Assembly: GCF_000284375.1 (NCBI RefSeq)
Contig: NC_017249.1
Span: 6,441,001 to 6,505,000, forward strand
From: Bradyrhizobium japonicum USDA 6
GTDB lineage: Bacteria; Pseudomonadota; Alphaproteobacteria; Rhizobiales; Xanthobacteraceae
Reading direction: 5' to 3'
DNA: 64,000 nt
Under the pieces are notes generated by a model that did not search any database, had not been told where the DNA came from, and saw only the letters and a program-made list of their open reading frames with translations. The position numbers were made by a program, and so were the translations under genes. Of the stretch, positions 1-7,473 are shown piece by piece; position 1 is the first letter of the stretch, and every line of letters starts with the position of its first letter.

Positions 1-1
1 C

Positions 2-1801
2 CGGCAGCCAATGCTTTCGAGCGACGGCCGCTTCGTCATTACGTTCAACGGCGAGATCTACAACTACAAGCCATTACGGCAAGAGCTCGAGGGCGCAGGC
101 AAGCGCTTCACCGGCAATAGCGATACGGAGGTCTTGCTGGCCCTGATCGAGAAATGGGGCCTGGAGAAGGCTCTCCAGCGCTGCAATGGCATGTTCGCAA
201 TCGGCCTGTGGGATCGCCGGAACCGCACGCTGCACCTGGCCCGCGATCGAATGGGGAAAAAGCCGCTCTACGTCGCACGGACGTCGGATGCGGTGGTGTT
301 CGCGTCGGAGTTGAAGGCCATCGCGGCATTCCCCGACTTTCACCAGGAGATCGACCCGGGCGCGGTTGCGGAGTTTCTATCGCGCGGATGGTTGCCGGAA
401 AACCAGTGCATATGGCGAGGCGTCTTCAAGATTCCACCCGGGGGCGCCCTATCGATCCGCGCCGAGGACCTCTCGGTCTTCCGGGATGCCGCAGCGCTAC
501 AAGAGCGCGTGCGCTCCTGGTGGTCGTTGGCCGATGCCGCGCAAACGGGCCGCGCAGCGCTGGCCACTGCGGATGACCAGCAACTCATCTCCCAGGCTTG
601 CGATCTGCTCAAGGCCGCGGTCGCCGACCGAATGGTTGCCGACGTTCCGGTCGGGTTGTTCCTGTCGGGCGGAATAGACAGTTCGACCGTCGTGGCCCTG
701 ATGCAGGCCCAATCGGCGCGCCCGGTACGGACCTTTACGATCGGATTCGGTGAGCGCGCTTTTGATGAAACGGCCAACGCTGCGGCCGTGGCGCAGCACC
801 TCGGCACCAGCCATACCGAGCTACGTCTCACCTCCGCGGACGCCAGAGCGGTCATCCCCGAACTTCCAACCATCTGGGACGAGCCGTTTGCCGATGAATC
901 CCAGATCCCCACACTGCTTCTATCTCGACTTGCACGGCAGGACGTCACCGTTGCGCTTTCGGGCGACGGAGGTGACGAGTGCTTCGGAGGGTATTCCAGG
1001 CACGTACTTTCCGCCCGTTTAGCGCCTCTGCTGAACTCCAACCGATCGATCCGGACCATGGCCGCGAGCGGTGTGGCGCTGCTCGGGCGCGGCATGCGCG
1101 AAAGCGTCGTCGAAACACTTCGTCTTCCAGGTTGGTTGCAGCGGATGACACACGGCGACCGTATCAACCGTCTGGCAGACCTTATCGGCAGCAACGACGT
1201 CGGCGAGATGTACCGTCGGTCGACGCGGCTCTCCGAACTGCAGTTGACGCGAACCCAGGCAGGCTCGGAGCCGGACTCGATCCCGCCGCTCAACGATCTG
1301 CTGTCTGATTTTATCGTTCGGGATATGCTTGGATATCTCCCGAGCGATATTCTCGTGAAGCTCGATCGCGCGAGCATGGCCACGAGCCTGGAGGCACGCT
1401 GCCCGCTTCTGGATCATCGCGTCGTCGAGTTCAGCTGGGCGCTGCCGAACTCGGCGAAGGTGCGTCATGGTCAGGGAAAATGGCTCCTGCGCCAGGTCCT
1501 CGGCCGTCACCTGCCGCGTCACCTCTTCGAGCGACCGAAACAGGGCTTTGACGTGCCGATCGGCTCCTGGCTGAAGGGACCGCTTCGCTCGTGGGCGTCG
1601 GACCTCCTTTCGGAGTCGCGTCTTCGCAACCAGCATCTCCTGGACGTTTCCCGCGTGCAGGAGTGCTGGCTTCAACATCTTAGCGGTCGCCGCGATTTCT
1701 CACGACCGTTGTGGGCCGTCTTGATGCTGCAGTCCTGGCTCGACTCAGCAGTTACTTCCGGGCCGTCGCGAACAGCGGACGTGATGGAACCGGCGCAGTA
1801 G
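2..1801 (+). CDS. asnB: Asparagine synthase (glutamine-hydrolysing)-like amidotransferase, 5' end outside window
   Basis: The reading frame is open to the left edge, so the N-terminal catalytic Cys of the class II glutaminase domain lies outside the window. Visible are the end of the glutaminase domain (FNGEIYNY; ARDRMGKKPLY) and the synthetase domain with the PP-loop SGGIDSS near nt 667 and SGDGGDE. The family transfers glutamine amide nitrogen to aspartate or another carboxylate through an acyl-adenylate. The next gene is a Wzz-like chain-length protein 12 bases downstream, so a role in amidating a surface-polysaccharide sugar acid or a peptide is more likely than housekeeping asparagine synthesis; that is inference. 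The family call is secure, the substrate is not. Confidence 0.93.
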   Translation, partial: RQPMLSSDGRFVITFNGEIYNYKPLRQELEGAGKRFTGNSDTEVLLALIEKWGLEKALQRCNGMFAIGLWDRRNRTLHLARDRMGKKPLYVARTSDAVVFASELKAIAAFPDFHQEIDPGAVAEFLSRGWLPENQCIWRGVFKIPPGGALSIRAEDLSVFRDAAALQERVRSWWSLADAAQTGRAALATADDQQLISQACDLLKAAVADRMVADVPVGLFLSGGIDSSTVVALMQAQSARPVRTFTIGFGERAFDETANAAAVAQHLGTSHTELRLTSADARAVIPELPTIWDEPFADESQIPTLLLSRLARQDVTVALSGDGGDECFGGYSRHVLSARLAPLLNSNRSIRTMAASGVALLGRGMRESVVETLRLPGWLQRMTHGDRINRLADLIGSNDVGEMYRRSTRLSELQLTRTQAGSEPDSIPPLNDLLSDFIVRDMLGYLPSDILVKLDRASMATSLEARCPLLDHRVVEFSWALPNSAKVRHGQGKWLLRQVLGRHLPRHLFERPKQGFDVPIGSWLKGPLRSWASDLLSESRLRNQHLLDVSRVQECWLQHLSGRRDFSRPLWAVLMLQSWLDSAVTSGPSRTADVMEPAQ

Positions 1802-1812
1802 AGGAGCATGCG

Positions 1813-3690
1813 ATGGAAGCGTTCACAAGTAAACGGATTCTGCCGGTGACTGTCCTGTCCCAGGGCCGGTCACAAGGCGACGAGCCACCTCCAGATGACG
1901 CCATCGCGGCATTCAAGCATGTCTTCGAGAGCATCAGGCGATACAAGCTCTTCATTGTCAAAATGATCGCCGCGGGCGCGCTGCTCGCGGTGCTCGGTAG
2001 TATATTTATGTCGCCCACCTATCTCGCAACGGCACAGCTTGTCGTGAGCGCTCGAAGCGGAGCGGCCGACAATGCCGGAGCACCCGGCAATTCCACGCCG
2101 ACTGGCGGTTCGGACGACCCGACGATCGATACGCACGTAACGGTCATGTCATCCGATGCGTATCTGCGGCGACTCCTGCCGGCACTAAGGATGCTCGACA
2201 ACCCGGCCAACGAGAACGGTTCGGTGCTCCGCACTGCCTTGTCAAAGATAAAGGGGTTCCTCTCCTTCCGGAAAGACCCGAGCGACGGCGCGGCGGTGGC
2301 AGCATTGAAAGGGCGCCTGAAGGTCAGCCAGGAGCGCCGGTCCAGAGTTATCAGCGTCATTGCCAGCTACCCCAATCCAGAACGGGCCGCAGACGTCGCA
2401 AACCTGGTCGCCCGATCCTACGCTGACGAGCTTGTCCGGCAAAAGCGGGCTGTGGAGCTCCAGGCTCTGGACGCCATCGCAGCACAATCGGCGAATGTTC
2501 AGCGCGAATTGTCGACGGCGAAGGCGGAATGGGACGCCAGTCACTCAGGGCAGACCTCGTCATCACCGGAAGCCGCACAGGCCGCCGCCGCGTTGGAGTG
2601 GAAAATCACCACGCTGGCGCAGCAATATGAAACACTGATACGAAAGCGGCAGGATCTCACCACAAAGGGCGTGATCGCCGAGCCAGACGTGACCGTCATT
2701 GCGGACGCCTCGCCACCCGACTTTCCGAGCTCGTTGAACCCGTTCCTCCTTGTTCCACCGATCACGATTATCTTCGCGCTCCTCGCATGTCTCGTCGCGA
2801 TCATCCTGAAGCACTTCGATCGAAGTCTGCACACAGAGGCGGAAGCTGCAGAGGCATTGGACATCCCGTGCGTCGGGTTGATCCCCTCGATCCCGCCCGA
2901 GCTCAGCATCTCGCCGCAGCGCTTCGTAGAGCAATCAGCTGTCTCGCATAGCAGGGCCGTTCGCTCGACCGTCGTATCCCTCATGGCCGCCGATCCGGTC
3001 TCTCCACAGACGCCGCATGTCATCCTTGTGACATCCAGCCTGCACGGTGAAGGCAAGAGCGCGATCGCCTGGAGTTTCGGCTTTTGTGCGGCGCAACTCG
3101 GACAGCGCGTTCTATTCCTGGATTTCTCTCAATTGCCACGGCGCGTCGGCGGTGAGGCTTCAGATCTCTTCAAGCTGTTGGCGCACGACGGAGCGGCCGC
3201 CAAAGCCGTCCAGCACATCCCTGAGCTCGGAATCGACTACATTTCGTCGAGATTGTCCGAAGGCAGTCGCCTGGGGCCGTTGGCGGGCCCGAAGGTCGCC
3301 TCGCTGTTCGAGCACTTCAGGAACACCTACGATCTCGTCGTCATCAACGCACCGTCGCTGGATGATGCGCCGGAAGTGCGCCTCCTCGCCTCCTGGGCGG
3401 ATCACGTTCTACTTGCCGTCCGCGCAGGAAGCACGAGCCGCGACGTCGTGCGGAGCACTTTGACCCGGTTTGCCGGGACGTCGGATCTCGATTCACGTGT
3501 CAAGATCTGGTGTGTCCTGACGCACGGCGTACCGTCCGAGCCCGCGCCCTCGGATCTGGAGCCGTCATCAACATCGACTTTGATGCATTACTATCGCCGC
3601 TTCAAGACAACGGCGGTGCGGTGGACAAGCATCGAACCTGCAATCAATGTTTCCGACCACGCTGAATCAGGCCTGAGACCACGGCAATGA
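1813..3690 (+). CDS. Wzz/BY-kinase-like polysaccharide chain-length and export regulator
   Basis: 625 residues. The ATG at 1813 follows a GAGGAG ribosome site directly after the asnB stop. Order: a first membrane segment near residues 48-68, a periplasmic part with Ala/Gln-rich helices, a second membrane segment near 315-340 (LVPPITIIFALL), then a cytosolic CpsD/CapB-like P-loop domain. The P-loop SSLHGEGKS is intact and FLDFS is Walker A'. The Walker B position reads VVINAPS, with Asn where VVIDxPP is usual. The C terminus carries only one Tyr pair (HYYRRF) instead of the usual Tyr cluster. Family members control exopolysaccharide or capsule chain length; here kinase activity is doubtful. 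It probably forms an operon with asnB. Confidence 0.85.
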   Translation: MEAFTSKRILPVTVLSQGRSQGDEPPPDDAIAAFKHVFESIRRYKLFIVKMIAAGALLAVLGSIFMSPTYLATAQLVVSARSGAADNAGAPGNSTPTGGSDDPTIDTHVTVMSSDAYLRRLLPALRMLDNPANENGSVLRTALSKIKGFLSFRKDPSDGAAVAALKGRLKVSQERRSRVISVIASYPNPERAADVANLVARSYADELVRQKRAVELQALDAIAAQSANVQRELSTAKAEWDASHSGQTSSSPEAAQAAAALEWKITTLAQQYETLIRKRQDLTTKGVIAEPDVTVIADASPPDFPSSLNPFLLVPPITIIFALLACLVAIILKHFDRSLHTEAEAAEALDIPCVGLIPSIPPELSISPQRFVEQSAVSHSRAVRSTVVSLMAADPVSPQTPHVILVTSSLHGEGKSAIAWSFGFCAAQLGQRVLFLDFSQLPRRVGGEASDLFKLLAHDGAAAKAVQHIPELGIDYISSRLSEGSRLGPLAGPKVASLFEHFRNTYDLVVINAPSLDDAPEVRLLASWADHVLLAVRAGSTSRDVVRSTLTRFAGTSDLDSRVKIWCVLTHGVPSEPAPSDLEPSSTSTLMHYYRRFKTTAVRWTSIEPAINVSDHAESGLRPRQ

Positions 3691-3827
3691 CCCCAGGCGG
3701 CTTGGGTTAATCACCCGGGTCTTTCGATATGGCAGGCAGCCGATCGACCAGACGGTGCCTGCGAAACCAGCATCCTTCGTTTGAAGTATGCGTGCCCAGG
3801 CCTGATTAAATACATTGGGACAGCAAA
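3691..3827 (+). promoter_or_regulatory. Intergenic leader with a possible promoter for the A-T-TE gene
   Basis: This 137-base gap separates the Wzz-like gene from the adenylation gene. It contains TTGAAG near 3780 followed by an AT-rich stretch (ATTAAATAC) near 3804, which resembles a weak -35/-10 pair with 18-20 base spacing. No strong ribosome site precedes the ATG at 3828. The promoter call is tentative. Confidence 0.25.
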
Positions 3828-6560
3828 ATGACGGATGCGGTGATGCGGCTTCAGATATCTGGCGATCCGTCGGGTGATCCATGTGACGCCCTTGACGCGC
3901 GCCTGCCCTCGACCGTTCAGCAAGCTCCAGCGACGCTGAGCTGGCTGAGTCCCGTGGAAGTCCCGCTCGATCTGAACGGTCCGGTCGATCGATCATTCGA
4001 TCCTCTGGAAGCCGGCTTTGCCTGCGTCCCCGCCATTGAACACCTGATTGCGGTGACGGCGAAGTTCGCCGACAGGGTCGCAATCAGCGACGGCAATCAC
4101 AGCTTCACCTACGCGCAGCTGTTATCCCGAGTCTTGACCCTGGCCCAGGCGATCAGCGCGCTGATCCCGGAGCAGGAAGCCGTCGGATGGCTATTGCGCA
4201 GCTCGGCCTGGCAGCCGATCGCTATGCTGGCATGCATGGCGGCCGGACGAGTCCTCGTCCCACTCAATCCCCGCGATCCAGTTCAACGGCTCACGGCTAT
4301 CACCGCGGCCGCCCGGATTTCCGTGCTGATCGGGCAAGACGGCGACAGCTCCGCCGGGTGGATCCAACAGCACGCCCTGCGCTGGCTCGACGTCGCCGGC
4401 GCCAGCGACCCTTCCGCAGCAACTGCAACACTCCCCCGAGTTTCGGTCGATGCGCCTGCCGTAGTGCTTTATACTTCCGGCAGCACCGGAGCTCCGAAGG
4501 GGGTCGTCAACAGCCAACGCAACCTGCTCCAGCGCGTCCAGCAATATGTGGACGCCTGCCACATAAGTGCGGCAGACGTCTTCATGCCTCTGAGCGGCCC
4601 CACTACGATCGCCGGTTGCCGGGAGATGCTGTCGGCTTTGTTGACGGGGGCGAAGCTGCACATCGTCGACGTCGAGGCGCTCGGATTGCGCGGCGTTCTT
4701 CGCCAGATCACCACGCAACAGGTGACGATTACATACGTTGTACCAGCCCTGGTGCGTGCACTGATCAACGCAAGCCGGCCAGGCGATCTCGACTCGCTTC
4801 GCATGATCCGCATCGGCGGGGAGAAGGTCCTGTGGACCGATATCGCGCTCGTTCGGCGAGCGATCCCACCGGGTTGCTTCATCCAGGTCAGCTATCTGTC
4901 GACGGAAACCACCGGCACCCAGTGGTTTCTTCCCAAGCAATGGCGCGAGGACGGCGTCAGCGTTCCTGTTGGTTACCTGCTTCCCGGCATATCGTATGCC
5001 GTGGTCGGCGAAAGTGGGAAGCCCGTCCCGCACGGTGAAGTCGGCGAACTGGTGATCAAGAGCAGGTACGTCATGCTCGGATACTGGGAAGACGGACGGC
5101 TTTCTCCGGCATCGCCCTCCCCGGATGACCCAAAGTCTCGCATCTATCAGACCGGCGACCTCGTCACCGTGGATACGCACGGACTGATGCGGATCGTCGG
5201 ACGGAAGGGACGCCAGCTCAAGATCAACGGCCAGCGTGTCGAGCCGGCCGAGCTCGAGAGTGCGTTGCGCAAGCTCACCTATGTGAAGGACGCTGTCGCC
5301 GTCGTGACGGACGCGAACGAGTTGGTCCTGTTTGCATCACCGGCCGATCCACAAAAAGCGCACTTCCGGACCGACGTTCGTAACAGCATCCGGCAGGCTG
5401 TTCCTGCGGCTTTGCATCCGACCAGGCTGCATGAGATTCAGGAGATGCCGCGCCTTCCGGGAGGTAAGATCGATCACGCCAAGCTGAAACTGCTCGATCT
5501 CGAGAGCAAAGCGATCTCGCCCGCGCCTGTGCCGACGATGCAAGGAATGGCCGAGGCCAACAGGATCGTGCAGCAGGTGTGGACCAGCATCCTCGGCGTG
5601 CCGGAAGCTGCCGGGCGCTGGGATGAGGCCGGCGGCGATTCCCTAAAGCTCCTGCGCTGTGTCATGGATATCGAAGACCTCATCGGCCGCGAAGTCAGTA
5701 TGGAAGCGTTCACGGTCGATATGAGCGCTGAAGACATGATCCGGGCGATCGCGACGGTGCAGCCACCGGTGCGGCAGCCTCTCAACGACCAGATTCTCCC
5801 AGGTCTTGTCATACTGCCCGGCTCCATGGGCTATGGCCCGAGCATGGCCGCATTTGGCGCTCAGCTCGGCAAGGTGGCGCGGGTGATTCCGATTCGTTAT
5901 CCAGATCTAAGCTGGAGCCTCGCGGGACGCGATTCCGTGCAGGAGATGGCCGCGATGGCCGTCGAACAGATCAATGCAGCCCAACCACGCGGCGACGTCC
6001 GAATGATCGGCTATTCCCTGGGCGGCGGCGTCGCCTTCGAAGTCGCAAGCCGGCTGATCGAACAAGGTCGTGCAGTCAAATTCCTGGGCATCCTCGACAC
6101 CAATGTCGGCCCTCGCAGAGCAAATCACCGAGAGGCCCTTTCTCGCACGCTACAGCGGATTCGATCCCATCGAGTGACGATCTACCGCATGTTCTGCCGC
6201 TCCGTGGCAAAGTTCGCCGCTCGCTTGGGCCAGGAGGTTCGATTCTGCAAGCTCATCGACGCCATTACATGGCCCCGCCTGGCAAACACGCGCTTCATGC
6301 TCAGGCTCGAGCTCGAGGAGATTCTCCGGATGCGCGCGTTCGGACGCTGGGTCGAGGATGCCAAGCCTCGTCTAGCCATCAAGGGAACTGTCTTTGCCTG
6401 TCATCGGCCAGGCGTGACACCGCGCCTCGGATGGGACTCCCTGTTCGAAGAACTGGACGTGATTCCGATCGCCGGTGGACATCTTGATCTGGTGGTCGAG
6501 CCCCACCTCTCGATCAATCGACCCGTCATCGAGCGCGCGATCGGGGCGTCCTGCTCCTGA
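3828..6560 (+). CDS. Stand-alone NRPS-like protein: adenylation-carrier-thioesterase
   Basis: 910 residues. The adenylation domain covers about residues 60-560: A3 motif YTSGSTGAPKG near 213, YQTGDLV, and GRKGRQLKINGQRVEPAE near 460. A phosphopantetheine carrier domain follows, with GGDSL (Ser near 605). The C-terminal alpha/beta-hydrolase thioesterase has GYSLGG (Ser near 730), a downstream Asp (LDTN) and GGHLDL (His near 883). There is no condensation domain, so it could activate, tether and release one building block rather than make peptide bonds. The A4 region, normally FDxS with the Asp that binds an alpha-amino group, reads PLSGPTT, so the substrate may not be a normal alpha-amino acid. 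It lies just after the asnB/Wzz-like pair. Confidence 0.88.
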   Translation: MTDAVMRLQISGDPSGDPCDALDARLPSTVQQAPATLSWLSPVEVPLDLNGPVDRSFDPLEAGFACVPAIEHLIAVTAKFADRVAISDGNHSFTYAQLLSRVLTLAQAISALIPEQEAVGWLLRSSAWQPIAMLACMAAGRVLVPLNPRDPVQRLTAITAAARISVLIGQDGDSSAGWIQQHALRWLDVAGASDPSAATATLPRVSVDAPAVVLYTSGSTGAPKGVVNSQRNLLQRVQQYVDACHISAADVFMPLSGPTTIAGCREMLSALLTGAKLHIVDVEALGLRGVLRQITTQQVTITYVVPALVRALINASRPGDLDSLRMIRIGGEKVLWTDIALVRRAIPPGCFIQVSYLSTETTGTQWFLPKQWREDGVSVPVGYLLPGISYAVVGESGKPVPHGEVGELVIKSRYVMLGYWEDGRLSPASPSPDDPKSRIYQTGDLVTVDTHGLMRIVGRKGRQLKINGQRVEPAELESALRKLTYVKDAVAVVTDANELVLFASPADPQKAHFRTDVRNSIRQAVPAALHPTRLHEIQEMPRLPGGKIDHAKLKLLDLESKAISPAPVPTMQGMAEANRIVQQVWTSILGVPEAAGRWDEAGGDSLKLLRCVMDIEDLIGREVSMEAFTVDMSAEDMIRAIATVQPPVRQPLNDQILPGLVILPGSMGYGPSMAAFGAQLGKVARVIPIRYPDLSWSLAGRDSVQEMAAMAVEQINAAQPRGDVRMIGYSLGGGVAFEVASRLIEQGRAVKFLGILDTNVGPRRANHREALSRTLQRIRSHRVTIYRMFCRSVAKFAARLGQEVRFCKLIDAITWPRLANTRFMLRLELEEILRMRAFGRWVEDAKPRLAIKGTVFACHRPGVTPRLGWDSLFEELDVIPIAGGHLDLVVEPHLSINRPVIERAIGASCS

Positions 6561-6624
6561 TCCGCAACACGATGCTTTTTGAGGGGCCGGTCCCGCTCAC
6601 CACAGGACAACACAGCGAGATCAC

Positions 6625-6656
6625 GCGGGTTCGGCTCAAACCTGGCTCGAACCCGC
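6625..6656. terminator. Inverted repeat between convergent genes, possible bidirectional terminator
   Basis: GCGGGTTCG at 6625-6633 is repeated as its exact reverse complement CGAACCCGC at 6648-6656, with a 14-base loop. It lies between the ends of the converging A-T-TE gene and the DsrE-like gene. No T-tract follows, so termination is inferred from position and stem only. Confidence 0.45.
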
Positions 6657-6688
6657 CGTCTCGCGCTTGGGAGTGCCGCGTACGATCA

Positions 6689-7225
6689 TCAGGGCCGCAG
6701 GTAGCTCCAGCCTTGCTCCTGAAGCTCCATCAAGCGAACAACCCCGGATTTGGTGACCTTCGCTTGCGTGATGAGAGGCACTTCTTTGCCCTCATTCTTG
6801 GTCATGTTCTCTCGTGTATTTCCGCAGGCCGAGAACGTAAGCTCGGGCGTTGTTTCGCTCATCATTTTGATGCGCCCCTTCACAGGCGAGGTATCGTCTC
6901 GCAGCATGTGCAGTCCTGGCCCGTATGCGACGACTTCGACTTCGACCTTTTGACTGAGGTCGCCGTAGTGCTGAACGACGTTGCTGACGTTGTTGAGAGC
7001 GAGATTCATGACAGCCGGATCGTTGACGTCGACATGGATGACAAGTCGATGCGGCGGCTGCTTCCGAGGTGTCGCAACACCCATCTTTGCATTTGCGTTC
7101 CTGGCGGTGGTGCCAGGATTCTTAGTGGAGAGGGCGGATTGCGCAGAACCGCGGGTTTCGATGCCGCTAATGAGGACCAGTCCGACAGCCGCCACGCCGG
7201 CAAAAATGGCAAATGATCTGCTCAT
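6689..7225 (-). CDS. Exported DsrE/DsrF-like protein
   Basis: 178 residues from the ATG at 7225, preceded by AGGAAG. Residues 1-29 form a signal peptide (FAIFAGVAAVGLVLISG, cleavage near RGSAQS). The mature part has the DsrE-like fold pattern: HVDVNDPAVMNLALNNVSN, VEVVAYGPGLHML and a conserved-looking Cys in FSACGNT. Periplasmic DsrE-like proteins of this size are common in proteobacteria and are annotated as sulfur-relay related, but a function for exported members is not established. It converges on the A-T-TE gene and is divergent from the coiled-coil gene. Confidence 0.75.
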   Translation of the reverse strand: MSRSFAIFAGVAAVGLVLISGIETRGSAQSALSTKNPGTTARNANAKMGVATPRKQPPHRLVIHVDVNDPAVMNLALNNVSNVVQHYGDLSQKVEVEVVAYGPGLHMLRDDTSPVKGRIKMMSETTPELTFSACGNTRENMTKNEGKEVPLITQAKVTKSGVVRLMELQEQGWSYLRP

Positions 7226-7426
7226 GACTGTGCTTCCTGCGTGTGTGACGAAGCGTGCACGTCGCAAGCTATTTAAGCGTAACCGTGGGGGCAAGCAGCT
7301 TTGGCCAAAGCTCGGTCCGATCTACTTAATTCCCATCGTCGGCGCACTACTCCGTTTTGGCTACCACAACTGCGACATCGACATCGCGTCGATGAAAGCG
7401 CCGTCATAAACGACATGCCACGATCG

Positions 7427-7473
7427 CTACCAAGCATCATGATCCCTACCAAGCATCATGATCCCTACCAAGC
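7427..7473. repeat. 19-bp tandem repeat, about 2.5 copies, at the start of the coiled-coil gene
   Basis: CTACCAAGCATCATGATCC occurs at 7427-7445 and 7446-7464, followed by a partial copy at 7465-7473. Each full copy contains an ATG in the phase repeat, and the longest frame of the following gene begins inside copy 2 at 7458. Copy number could therefore affect the 5' region of that gene. Confidence 0.9.

Noticed and set aside
7427..7473. Short CRISPR or iteron array
   Set aside because: Only 2.5 tandem copies without spacers; better described as a simple tandem repeat.
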